Positions 38,047 through 45,742 of a stretch of DNA of 62,447 nucleotides are shown here, piece by piece (position 1 is the first letter of the stretch; every line of letters starts with the position of its first letter). Both the position numbers and the translations under genes were made by a program. The notes under the pieces are model-generated. The model had not been told where the DNA came from. It ran no database searches and saw only the letters and a program-made list of their open reading frames with translations. This stretch comes from DASWIG01 sp965371445 (lineage in GTDB: Bacteria > Acidobacteriota > Thermoanaerobaculia > Multivoradales > J023): the NCBI GenBank assembly GCA_965371445.1, contig CBDUYN010000039.1, positions 1 through 62,447 of the forward strand, read 5' to 3'.

Positions 38047-38088
38047 CTTCCACTGGGAGCGCCGGCGAGCCGGCGCTCCCAGTGGAAG
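38047..38088. repeat. Perfect 20-bp-arm inverted repeat (REP-like)
   Basis: The arms 38047-38066 and 38069-38088 are exact reverse complements, each containing CTGGGAGCGCCGGC, with only GA between. The position exactly replaces the 5' part of the NTF2-like remnant. Short GC-rich hairpins of this type resemble REP elements. Confidence 0.75.
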
Positions 38089-38116
38089 ACAGCTACGTGC
38101 TCGTCGGTCTGAGGTG

Positions 38117-38145
38117 TAATGCCGAGTCCCGGATTATGCCGAGTC
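38117..38145. repeat. Direct repeats TAATGCCGAGTC/TTATGCCGAGTC next to recombinase remnant
   Basis: Two 12-bp copies, 11 of 12 identical, spaced 17 bp apart, lie 76 bp beyond the stop of the recombinase remnant. They look like protein-binding repeats at the end of a tyrosine-recombinase element; RIT (recombinase in trio) elements are a possible source, which I infer from the recombinase type. Confidence 0.5.
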
Positions 38146-38220
38146 TCGCTACGCAGGACCCCGGCAAGCCACTGGAAGCAGGCGGATCTCGGGCTCGACA
38201 GTGAGTGCTTCTCGCCATAA

Positions 38221-38505
38221 TCATAGGGCTTGGAGGTAGGCCATGAGGGGGTCGTCGGGTCGGTAGCGCCCCGATAGGAGGCCCGGTGGGGTCGTCTTGG
38301 CGAGGGCTTTCTCCTTCAGGTCGAGGTCGGAGTGCAGGTAGATTTGGGTGGTTTTGACCGACTCGTGACCGAGCCACAGGGCGATCACGGTGCAGTCCAC
38401 CTCGCTGTGAAGCAATTCCATGGCGGCGGTGTGGCGCAGGACATGGGGAGATATGCGCTTGGCTGCCAGGGAAGGACAGTGCTCTCGAGCCACGGCGACG
38501 TTCAG
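38221..38505 (-). pseudogene. Truncated tyrosine recombinase (C-terminal catalytic part)
   Basis: About 94 codons retain the C-terminal catalytic box: ISPHVLRHTAAMELLHSEVD (His and Arg), WLGHESVKTTQIYLHSDLDL (His and the nucleophilic Tyr), then KALAKTTP. The core-binding domain and the first catalytic Arg are missing. Upstream the frame continues into REP-like hairpins with no similarity to a recombinase. It cannot be active. The ALWLGHESVxTTQIYLHxDL pattern is that of the XerC-like integrases found in tandem trios. Confidence 0.8.
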
Positions 38506-38574
38506 GCCGTGACTCGACCTTTTCGTGTCCCGCCGGGGCGTGTTTCGGCGGACCGTCGCCCCTTCGGGACGACG

Positions 38575-38609
38575 AGGCCGCTGCGCGGCCTGGCCGGCGA
38601 GACGCCGGC
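38575..38609. repeat. Two adjacent REP-like hairpins
   Basis: AGGCCGC-TGC-GCGGCCT (38575-38591) and GCCGGCG-AGA-CGCCGGC (38593-38609) are both perfect. They sit between the recombinase remnant and the sulfatase-fold gene, and the second resembles the centre of the hairpin at 38047-38088. Confidence 0.7.
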
Positions 38610-38670
38610 GGTCCCAGTAGAAGAGCCCGCCTCCCATCGACTTTCTATGCCCTACGGGCTCCTAGCGCAC

Positions 38671-40320
38671 CTAGTCCAAATACCCCAGCGCCTGAAGACG
38701 CTTGCGCAGCTCCTCGTCGAGCTCGCCGCTGCCGGCCCCGGGACCCGCCCGGCCACGGTATTCCGCCAACCGCGCGTAAAGAGAACGGACCACCCCGTCG
38801 CCGCCACCGAGATTCGTTTGCTCCCCCGGATCGCTTCCCAGGTCGTAGAGCTCGGCCCGCGTCAAGGGAACGCCTCGCACTTGAAAGCTGAAGCACCGCA
38901 ACCTCCCTCCCGGATCGTCCTCAGCGACGGTGCAGTCGGGGGTCACCAAATCCAGCGTGCGCGGCGCCGCCTCGGGAAAGCGCAGGCGAACCGGCGTCCA
39001 CGCGGGACCAATCTCCAGGGCCTGGAGCCGCGTGCCCGCGTCCCAGATCTCCAGCGTCCGCCCGTCGCGATAGCTACGGACGTCGAAGGCGAGCGCCGTC
39101 TCGCTCGTGTCGAGCTTGAGACGCCGCGTGACCCAACGCTTCGGCGGCGGATCGTAGAGGAGGAGATGGAGGAGCCGTCCGGACTCGTAGTGGATCAGCG
39201 ACCAGGAGCCGGCCGAGGTCTCGGCATAGGCCTCGCCCTCGCCAACGCTCCCGCCGCCGAGAAGCGGGGCAAGGCTGCGGCCTGAGAGCTCCGCTTGCGG
39301 CTCGATCCGCGCCAACTCATAGAGCGTCGGTGCCAGGTCGACGCTTTCGACCGGCGCGCCATGACGCGTCGCCGCGGCGTCGGGATGGACGAAGAGAAGC
39401 GGCACCCGCAGCACCTCGCTGTAGAGCTGCGTGTGGTTCATCCGTCCATGCTCCTGGAATTCCTCACCGTGGTCGGCCGTGATGACGACGGTCGTGTCGT
39501 CGAGAAGCCCAAGCTCCGCCATCGAGTCGAAGAAGCGCTCGAGGACGCCGTCGAGATGCCGGATCTCGGCGTCGTAGAGGGCCGAGTAGTAGTCACGGAC
39601 CTCCGGCGTCAGGAGGTCGCCCCGGTTGTTGTGCCTGGCGAGCTCCCGCCCGGTCGGAGGAAAGACGCCGGGCGGCGCCTCGCCGTCCCAGAAGAGGGCG
39701 CGTTCGGCCGGCGGCGGGTCGTAGGGGGCGTGGACGGCGTAGGTGTGAAGGAAGAGGAAGAAGGGCTCGTCGTAGCCGAGGTCCCGTAAGAACCGCAAAC
39801 CGCGTTCGAAGGTCTTCTCGACGGCCTCTGAACCGTCGCGGTCGCGGGCTTGGAAGAGGTCGAAGCCGTGACGGAAGCCGAAGCGTCCTTGCATGAAGCC
39901 GCCCTCTGTGAAGCCCGCGGTCGAAAAGCCCGCGTCCTGGAAGGCCCGCGGCAGGGTCAGGACGCCATCACCGAGCACGGCGGCCGGCGGGTAGACGCCG
40001 TGCTCCGCCGGGTAGAGCCCGGTGAAGATCGACATGTGCGACGTCAGCGTGCTCGGGTACTGGACGTAGGCGTGCTCGAAAAGCGTAGAGCGCTCGGCGA
40101 GGCGGTCGAGGAAGGGGCTGGTCGGCAGCGGATAGCCGTAGCAGCCGAGACGATCGGCGCGCAGGGTGTCGAGGGAGATCAGGACGTAGCCGCGGGTGGT
40201 GCGGGGGACGTTGGCGGTCGGTTCGGGAGGCGTCGGTGAGGCGCAGCCGAAGGCTGCCATCGTCAGGCAGGCGGCGAGGAGATGGGGGACGGCTGCGGGT
40301 TTCGGGTGCGGAAGGGTCAC
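38671..40320 (-). CDS. Sulfatase-fold (alkaline phosphatase superfamily) lipoprotein
   Basis: About 549 aa from GTG 40320, which has AGGA 8 bases upstream and leads directly into a lipoprotein signal (LLAACLTMAAFGC). Superfamily motifs are YVLISLDTLRADRLGCYGY (metal Asp), SHMSIFTGLYPAEHGV, FLFLHTYAVHAPYDPP and VVITADHGEEFQEHG (metal Asp and His). The formylglycine signature CxPxR is absent; the equivalent place reads YPSTLTSHMS, so the nucleophile would be Thr or Ser. That makes a phosphodiesterase or phosphotransferase role more likely than sulfate-ester hydrolysis. The C-terminal 170 residues are beta-rich with no recognised fold. Confidence 0.82.
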   Translation of the reverse strand: MTLPHPKPAAVPHLLAACLTMAAFGCASPTPPEPTANVPRTTRGYVLISLDTLRADRLGCYGYPLPTSPFLDRLAERSTLFEHAYVQYPSTLTSHMSIFTGLYPAEHGVYPPAAVLGDGVLTLPRAFQDAGFSTAGFTEGGFMQGRFGFRHGFDLFQARDRDGSEAVEKTFERGLRFLRDLGYDEPFFLFLHTYAVHAPYDPPPAERALFWDGEAPPGVFPPTGRELARHNNRGDLLTPEVRDYYSALYDAEIRHLDGVLERFFDSMAELGLLDDTTVVITADHGEEFQEHGRMNHTQLYSEVLRVPLLFVHPDAAATRHGAPVESVDLAPTLYELARIEPQAELSGRSLAPLLGGGSVGEGEAYAETSAGSWSLIHYESGRLLHLLLYDPPPKRWVTRRLKLDTSETALAFDVRSYRDGRTLEIWDAGTRLQALEIGPAWTPVRLRFPEAAPRTLDLVTPDCTVAEDDPGGRLRCFSFQVRGVPLTRAELYDLGSDPGEQTNLGGGDGVVRSLYARLAEYRGRAGPGAGSGELDEELRKRLQALGYLD

Positions 40321-40549
40321 TCTGGTGTCCTGACGGGTGAGCGCCGGAGCGCCGGAAGGACGGATCCTAACACGAGAGTGGAACGGCGCGGAGATACGGT
40401 CCAAAAGAAGTCAGGGGGACTCTTGACTGGCGAGCCTCGGGGCGAGTAGTGTACCTCTACACGCAAATCAGCTGTGCCGTCGGGTGAGTATCGCTCTCCG
40501 CGGCATACCCACCATCGACGCGAGAAGAGAGAGGAAGGGAGGTGAGCGT

Positions 40550-40609
40550 ATGAAGGTCGAGACTGCCGTCCAGGCTGGTGTAAGGCTTGATATCGTGATG
40601 ATCGGCTGA
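40550..40609 (+). CDS. Mini-gene 1, 19-aa peptide MKVETAVQAGVRLDIVMIG
   Basis: A 19-codon frame preceded by GGAGGT with 7 bases to the ATG, an unusually strong ribosome binding site. The same layout and a similar peptide recur at 40713 and 40822. Pairwise changes are mostly conservative (V/I, E/K, T/S, Q/K, I/V), and all three end I-G-stop. The peptide has a basic/polar first half (MKVxTxVxAG) and a hydrophobic end. It has no signal peptide. A ribosomally made signalling or modified peptide is possible; no function is known to me. Confidence 0.6.
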   Translation: MKVETAVQAGVRLDIVMIG

Positions 40610-40712
40610 GCCAGGGCTCCGTTGCCGGATGTCAGCATGTGGCTTCGCCGTCGACCGGAGATCACTCACTGCGGCCCTGCCCGCAAGTCGCGAAAAGAAG
40701 GGAGGTGAGAGT

Positions 40713-40772
40713 ATGAAGGTCAAGAGTACCGTCAAGGCTGGCGCCAGGCTTTCAGTCGTCTTCATTGGCTGA
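40713..40772 (+). CDS. Mini-gene 2, 19-aa peptide MKVKSTVKAGARLSVVFIG
   Basis: A second copy of the mini-gene, 163 bp after the first, with the same AAGGGAGGTGAG ribosome binding site region and ATG spacing. Conserved positions with copy 1 are M1, K2, V3, V7, A9, G10, R12, L13, V16, I18 and G19. The sequence between copies is also partly alike (GCCGTCG... blocks before each ribosome binding site), so the duplicated unit includes the leader. Confidence 0.62.
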   Translation: MKVKSTVKAGARLSVVFIG

Positions 40773-40821
40773 GGAGAACCCGAATTGCGGGATCAAAGAA
40801 CGTCTAACAGGAGATGAGCAG

Positions 40822-40881
40822 ATGAAGATCAAGACCGAACTCCAAGCCTGAGCCAGGCTCTCCATCGTCCACATCGGCTGA
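40822..40881 (+). pseudogene. Mini-gene 3 with an in-frame UGA at codon 10
   Basis: A third copy, 109 bp after the second, with CAGGAG before the ATG. It reads MKIKTELQA, then TGA where the other copies have Gly10, then ARLSIVHIG and the usual stop. The remaining codons are intact, so it is either a recently inactivated copy or makes a 9-aa peptide. A faint fourth remnant may lie near 40917-40943. The 200 bp after this copy hold nothing else recognisable. Confidence 0.5.
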
Positions 40882-41087
40882 CGGCCGACAGCTCAGAGAT
40901 CAGCCCCTACAAGCGAGAGGACCATCGTCTTGACTGTGGCTGATCGACCCCGGACATCGGCCTCACTAGCACTAGCATCGCTCAGTGAGGTCGACCAAGC
41001 CTCCATTTAACGATTCAATATACGATCAGCGAGAAGATCGTACACATTACTACGAGACAACGCTCCAGTGAGCTCAATCGTCTTGGG

Positions 41088-41336
41088 CTAGCTCCAGGTA
41101 TCACCCTCGCTCTCCACAAAGTAGACAAAACCATCACTCTCCCAGGCAACTAACATGGCGTAGCCACTTCTAGCCAGAAAGATTGAAGCCTTACCACCAA
41201 CATCAGGAGCTTGCCATCGAGCAAGTGTAGAAATCTTCACGTGATGAACCGCTAAGCCGTACGGAGAATCTATCTCGACGATCTGAAAGGCCTCCGGACC
41301 AGCCAGTGGGCGCGGCACGAGTTCCGGCGGTGCGTC
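41088..41336 (-). pseudogene. Truncated paralogue of the C-terminus of the 41.8 kb secreted protein
   Basis: The minus strand encodes HHVKISTLARWQAPDVGGKA, SIFLARSGYAMLVAWESDGF and VYFVESEGDTWS, then a stop. These align without gaps to QHIKITTLSRRKAPDVGGKA, LIFLSRAGYDVLVAWERDGS and VYFQESEASTWG near the end of the protein encoded at 41759-43102. The rest of the gene is missing and its upstream side abuts three hairpins. It is a partial duplication left by rearrangement. Confidence 0.7.
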
Positions 41337-41374
41337 GAGGGACGTCGGTCGGTCGAGACACGGCGGCGTCCGCA

Positions 41375-41435
41375 ACGGGCCTAAAGGCCCGTGCTATAGA
41401 TGAAAAGACGGCTAAAGCCGCCTCTCGGAAGAGAG
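41375..41435. repeat. Cluster of three short hairpins (REP-like)
   Basis: ACGGGCC-TAAA-GGCCCGT (41375-41392), CGGC-TAAA-GCCG (41409-41420) and CTCTC-GGAA-GAGAG (41422-41435) are perfect and closely spaced, the first two sharing the TAAA loop. This is the look of a REP/BIME unit of the type mobilised by RAYT transposases. Confidence 0.7.
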
Positions 41436-41758
41436 CGTCGAGCAGAGGCGGAAACAAGGCGATAATGGGTTTGTTTCTTGGGAGGACACTTGACAGCGTG
41501 TTGGCTCGGGCTTTGGGCGGCAGAGGGTTCCTCAAGACGGTGCTACGTAGAACATGCTTGCCATTGTCTTCGGCGGCTCTCAGCCCGCCAGATCAAGGGC
41601 AAGAACGAGTACACGTATGGTTTCGAAAGACCTCAGGCATCCGAGGTCCGAATCAAGGCCTGCGCAGGGTCAGAACGCCGGCGGGCGCCGTGCAGACCTG
41701 AATCACCACCGCCAACTTCGCGAAGAGCATCCCGTCGGCGTAGACCCCCGAGAGCGAA
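41436..41758. other. Non-coding stretch, nothing recognised
   Basis: About 320 bp between the hairpin cluster and the stop of the secreted protein gene. Open frames here show no protein family likeness, GC content is lower than in the surrounding genes, and no promoter or RNA gene could be recognised. Confidence 0.4.
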
Positions 41759-43102
41759 TCAACGGTTCAGGATTCGGTTGGCGAGAAGCTCGAAGACGCT
41801 GTCGCGGGTCAAGGTGTCGCTCAGCTCGATCTGTTCCCTGCTCCCCCAGGTGCTGGCCTCGCTCTCCTGGAAGTAGACGCTACCGTCGCGCTCCCACGCC
41901 ACCAGGACGTCGTATCCGGCTCTGGAGAGGAAAATCAAAGCCTTGCCCCCGACGTCGGGAGCTTTCCGTCTCGACAGGGTCGTGATCTTGATGTGCTGAA
42001 CGACGCCGTTGTGGTCCGGCTCCCCGACCTCAATGATCTCTGCCGTGTCCGATCCCGCAAGACCGTTCGCGTCGAACCGCGATCCGATCATCACGATCTG
42101 GAGCCGCGCCTTGCCAGGAAGATCCGGCGGCTTCGGGAAGCTCCGGGCGAGTTCCGAGCGGATCAAAGCCTCAATCTGGTCGGCCAGGTACCTGAGGCTC
42201 CCCTGGTTGAACTCGGTGCCCTGGTTGAGGATGAGCCCCCGGACCTGCGCGACGACGGCGTTGACCGGCAGGTTCGGATCGACGTTCCGGAGAGCCTCCT
42301 GAACACGTTCGGCCAGGAGGCTGAGCTCGTAGGGCAGAAGCTCGACACCCAGCGTCACGATCTCGTTGTCGTCCTCGCTGAGGAACCCGACCACGGCACT
42401 CGTACCCCGGGAGCCCGGTTGCAGGCGCAGGACGTCTCGGAGGTCTGGATCTACGGAAACGTGAGGACCCGCCGCCTTGAGGAAATCATCCAGGATGAGA
42501 CGCTGCTCAAGACCGAAGAAGGTGCCATTCTCCATGACGAGGGGCACCATCCGCTTGCGGTTGACGGCCCCTACGTCTTCCGACCAGACGAGAAATATGA
42601 TCGTACGCTTCGGGATGTTGGTGCCCGCCGACCGCTTGAACGACGGGATCTCGTCACCGCGGATGACCAGTTGCGGATCCTTCTTGGAGGTGAAGCTGCC
42701 ACCGAAGATCTCGACGACGTCGAGCCACCGGGCGCCATCGAAAGTCGCCACGTAAAGCAGAGGGTGGATGCCGTTCAGAACGCCTTCCCACAGGAGGAAC
42801 GTCAGATCCGTGGTCTTCTCGTAGTAAAGCGTCGCGAAGGCTTCCCCGTAGGGCGACTCCGTGTGGGGAACGAGGAAGCGCTCGTCAAGACCCGGCCGCG
42901 AGACGTCAAGGGCCAGGACCTGGGAGTCGGCCATCGCTTCGGTGCCTTGCGGAAAGAGCTCGCCGTAGGTGCCCGAGTGGATCCGCAGGAGCGCACCGCC
43001 GGAACCGACGACACTGGTGACGTCGTTGGCGACAGCGCTTCCGGCCAAGCACACCGCGAGCGAGAAGACCAGGAGACTGAGACGGATTCGAGCGCTATCC
43101 AT
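41759..43102 (-). CDS. Secreted protein of unknown function
   Basis: 447 aa with a signal peptide (LSLLVFSLAVCLAGSAVA). Residues 30-200 contain DLTFLLWEGVLNGIHPLLYVATFDGARWLDVVEI, suggesting a propeller-like or beta-rich domain. A helical region (VQEALRNVDPNLPVNAVVAQ) follows, and the C-terminal 110 residues (QHIKITTLSRRKAPDVGGKA) are duplicated at 41.1 kb. No catalytic motif is recognised. It follows the TPR gene by 3 bp on the same strand, so the pair is co-translated. Confidence 0.75.
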   Translation of the reverse strand: MDSARIRLSLLVFSLAVCLAGSAVANDVTSVVGSGGALLRIHSGTYGELFPQGTEAMADSQVLALDVSRPGLDERFLVPHTESPYGEAFATLYYEKTTDLTFLLWEGVLNGIHPLLYVATFDGARWLDVVEIFGGSFTSKKDPQLVIRGDEIPSFKRSAGTNIPKRTIIFLVWSEDVGAVNRKRMVPLVMENGTFFGLEQRLILDDFLKAAGPHVSVDPDLRDVLRLQPGSRGTSAVVGFLSEDDNEIVTLGVELLPYELSLLAERVQEALRNVDPNLPVNAVVAQVRGLILNQGTEFNQGSLRYLADQIEALIRSELARSFPKPPDLPGKARLQIVMIGSRFDANGLAGSDTAEIIEVGEPDHNGVVQHIKITTLSRRKAPDVGGKALIFLSRAGYDVLVAWERDGSVYFQESEASTWGSREQIELSDTLTRDSVFELLANRILNR

Positions 43103-43105
43103 GAC

Positions 43106-44092
43106 TTAAGCCCTCAGGTTGACGACTTTCCGTGCGTCGTAAACGAGCATCATTTCCGGGAGGTTCGCCACCTCCGGGTAGAACTCGCGCTGCAATCGTT
43201 GGTAATGATCGTAGGCGGCTCCCAGGTCGCCCCCGGCCTTCTCGACGGAGCCCAGCAGGAAGAGAGCCAACTTGACGGCGTTCTGATCGCCGACCGCCTC
43301 GGCAAGCTGCATGGCCTTGCGGCCATGACTCCACGCCCACCGTAGCCGGCCGATCTCGAGGTACGCGTAACAGAGGTCGAGATGAGGCCATGGCTCGTAG
43401 AGCCGGGCACCGGAGCGCCGATACCAGCGCAGGCACGTGAAGAGTAGCCGAAAGGCCTCCTTGGGCCTACCGACGACGATCTTGGCGTAGGCCAGGTTGT
43501 TCAACAACCCGACGCGAATCACCGACAGCTCCTCACCCAGAAGCTCCAGAGCCTGCCGGTACTCGGTGATGGCCTCGTTGAAGTAGCTCTCGGCAAGGAG
43601 ACAGTTGCCGATCTGATTGTGGGTCACCGCGATCCACGTCTCTTCCCCCTCCGCCTTGGCATGGTTGAGGGCGATCCGGCCATAGAAGAGCGCCTTCTTG
43701 ATCGCCTTGAAGTACTCGTAGGCACGCGACAGGTTGTAGGCCGCCAGCCGATTCGTCGTGACGCCGTGGTTACGGACAAGCACCTCACGCAAGGGCTCGC
43801 AGATCCCGTTGTACTCGCCCAGCATAATCGCCACTGCCGTGCGGTTGCAGAAGGCAAGGTCGACCCTTTCCTGATCGCCGGACCCTTCCGCCACGGCGTG
43901 GGCGGCGTCAAGAATCCGCAAAGCCTCCTCGAGGTTCCCCGCGTCGACCTCGGCCTTCCCCCGGTCCCGAAGCTCGTCGTAGCGAGCTTCGAGATCGTCA
44001 TCGTCGGCCACGCAGGGCTCGCAGGCCGCCTCCGGAATCCGGCGCTCCTCCTCGGGTTCTGGCGCCCGGTGGTCTGGAACGAGAGTCAGCAT
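43106..44092 (-). CDS. TPR-repeat cytoplasmic protein
   Basis: 328 aa, no signal peptide. From residue 33 it is a continuous helical solenoid of about seven TPR-like units (RYDELRDRGKAEVDAGNLEEALRIL, LAAYNLSRAYEYFKAIKKAL, THNQIGNCLLAESYFNEAI, HLDLCYAYLEIGRLRWAWSH). It ends MMLVYDARKVVNLRA. No HTH or enzyme domain is present. GAGGAT lies about 10 bases before ATG 44092. It is coupled to the secreted protein gene and faces the mini-gene array. TPR proteins often bind peptides or proteins; a link to the mini-peptides is speculation based on location. Confidence 0.78.
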   Translation of the reverse strand: MLTLVPDHRAPEPEEERRIPEAACEPCVADDDDLEARYDELRDRGKAEVDAGNLEEALRILDAAHAVAEGSGDQERVDLAFCNRTAVAIMLGEYNGICEPLREVLVRNHGVTTNRLAAYNLSRAYEYFKAIKKALFYGRIALNHAKAEGEETWIAVTHNQIGNCLLAESYFNEAITEYRQALELLGEELSVIRVGLLNNLAYAKIVVGRPKEAFRLLFTCLRWYRRSGARLYEPWPHLDLCYAYLEIGRLRWAWSHGRKAMQLAEAVGDQNAVKLALFLLGSVEKAGGDLGAAYDHYQRLQREFYPEVANLPEMMLVYDARKVVNLRA

Positions 44093-44382
44093 CTTCTGGT
44101 ATCCTCAGCTCGATGAGAACCTAGCATCATTCGTCCTCGAAGTCGAATCCTCTCGCAACCTGAAGACGAAGTCAACCCCGGATCCCGAAGAATCTGGAAA
44201 TCTCCAGGCCCAGAGCCAACCACGTCCCCTCGCGGCCCGCCCCGTCGATGCCTCCGCGTGGCGGGCTCGGAAGCTCTGCGGCATGCCACCAGAGCAGATG
44301 CCGGCAAGGGCTACGCAGAAAAGACCCCTCCCCTGCGCCCTGGAACGGCCCAGACGCCGGAAAGGAGCCCGCCGAAGGCCCT
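44093..44382. other. Intergenic region upstream of the TPR gene
   Basis: 290 bp between the patatin stop and the TPR start. It should hold the promoter of the TPR-secreted protein pair. I see no strong hairpin, repeat or RNA gene. Confidence 0.4.
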
Positions 44383-45717
44383 TCAGGAGGGATTCGACGA
44401 CACGGCGGCCCGCCGCTTCTCGACGAGCTTCTCCAGCCGCCCGAGGACGGCGTCGATCTCGCCCATCACGTCTTCCCGCGCCGCCGGAGCGTCGTTCGAG
44501 CCCACGAGCGAGAGCTCCGGCAGGCCGACGCTGCGCCAGAGGTCGGGCTCGGGACCGTCGAGGAAGTCGTCGTTCAAGCCGATGTCGAAGCGCTCCAGAA
44601 CGGGACGGATCTCGTCGCGGCGGCGCTTCAAGTGGCGCCAGGTCTTCACATAGGCGCTCTGGCAGACCGACCGGCGGGAGCTGAAGCTGAAGATGTTCGA
44701 GAAGAAGACCTCGTGGTCGTCGGTGCGCGGCTCGATCAGGATCACCGAGGCGTCGGGGAAACGGCGGTCGTAGGTCCTGAGACCCAGGTTCATCCGCGAG
44801 TGGATCATGGTGCGCACGGTCTGCGAGAGCACCGACACCAGACCCTGGCGGATCAGGTGCCCCTCCTCGAGCTCCTGGCGCCGGGTGGCGAGGCGGGTGT
44901 CGACCGGCACTACCGCGTTGATGCAGAAGACGAGCTTCGCCCCGGCTTCGAGCGCCACCGAGGCGTGCATCGTGCGCCGCAGGATGCCGTCGACGTAGCG
45001 CCGGCCTTCGATCTCGACCGGCGGGTAGAGGCCCGGCAACGCCGTCGTCGCCTGGACGGCCTTCGAGATCGGTACGTGGTCCCAGCCCACGCCGCCGAAG
45101 ATTACCGCCTGGCCCGACTCGATGTCGGTGGCGACGACCGCCAGACGCCGGCGCAGGTCGCGGAAGTCGTCGGAACGGCCGGTCTTCGAGAAGACCTTCT
45201 CCACGTACTCGCGGACCGACTCGTTGTCGAAGATCCCGACGGGTAACGCCGGTCCCAATCCGGTCAAGGCGTCGATCAGACGCTTCTCGCGCCGCGTGAC
45301 GTAGCTCATGAGCGCGCGCCCCACGAGCTTGGGCACGCTCCCCAGGCGGCGGGCCACCTCGCCGAAGGCCGGCTTGAAAAAAATCTCCGGGACGAAGGGA
45401 TGCTCGCCCGGCTCGGCCTTGACGATCGCCCGGCACATCTGGCCCGAGGAGAGGCCGTTGGCCATGCAGGCCGCGAGGAACCCCCCGGCGCTCACGCCGA
45501 CGAAGATCCCGGCGTCCTGGACGTTGAAGCCGTCGAGGGCCTCGTCGAGGGCGCGCAGGGCGCCGATCTCGTAGATCGCTCCCTGCGCGGCGCCGCCAGC
45601 GAGAGCGATCCCGACCGGGTTCGTAAGCGGCCGGCAGGACGGGGAGACCCTGCCCCCCGCCCTACGGCGCGTCCCCGGCGGGTCGGAACCTGGAGGATGC
45701 GGCTTCTTCGTCGCCAT
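44383..45717 (-). CDS. Patatin-like phospholipase
   Basis: 444 aa. The N-terminal catalytic domain has the oxyanion loop GIALAGGAAQGAIYEIGAL, the nucleophile elbow FVGVSAGGFLAAC (GxSxG), and the Asp of the dyad in RRYVDGILRRT. Patatins hydrolyse acyl esters of phospholipids or lipid droplets. The C-terminal 170 residues are charged and unassigned. No signal peptide is present; the basic N-terminus (ATKKPHPPGS) resembles an unstructured tail. It lies 25 bp after the phasin gene on the same strand, so a role on PHA or lipid granules is plausible but not shown. Confidence 0.88.
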   Translation of the reverse strand: MATKKPHPPGSDPPGTRRRAGGRVSPSCRPLTNPVGIALAGGAAQGAIYEIGALRALDEALDGFNVQDAGIFVGVSAGGFLAACMANGLSSGQMCRAIVKAEPGEHPFVPEIFFKPAFGEVARRLGSVPKLVGRALMSYVTRREKRLIDALTGLGPALPVGIFDNESVREYVEKVFSKTGRSDDFRDLRRRLAVVATDIESGQAVIFGGVGWDHVPISKAVQATTALPGLYPPVEIEGRRYVDGILRRTMHASVALEAGAKLVFCINAVVPVDTRLATRRQELEEGHLIRQGLVSVLSQTVRTMIHSRMNLGLRTYDRRFPDASVILIEPRTDDHEVFFSNIFSFSSRRSVCQSAYVKTWRHLKRRRDEIRPVLERFDIGLNDDFLDGPEPDLWRSVGLPELSLVGSNDAPAAREDVMGEIDAVLGRLEKLVEKRRAAVSSNPS

Positions 45718-45742
45718 CTGACCAGTCCCGTCCCATGAAGCG

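Noticed and set aside
40822..40881. Selenocysteine at the in-frame UGA of mini-gene 3
   Set aside because: The other two copies have Gly, not Cys, at that codon, and no SECIS-like hairpin follows. A nonsense change is simpler.
43106..44092. RRNPP-type peptide-responsive regulator
   Set aside because: TPR units are present but there is no HTH domain, and such regulators are known from Firmicutes. Kept only as a hypothesis of peptide binding.
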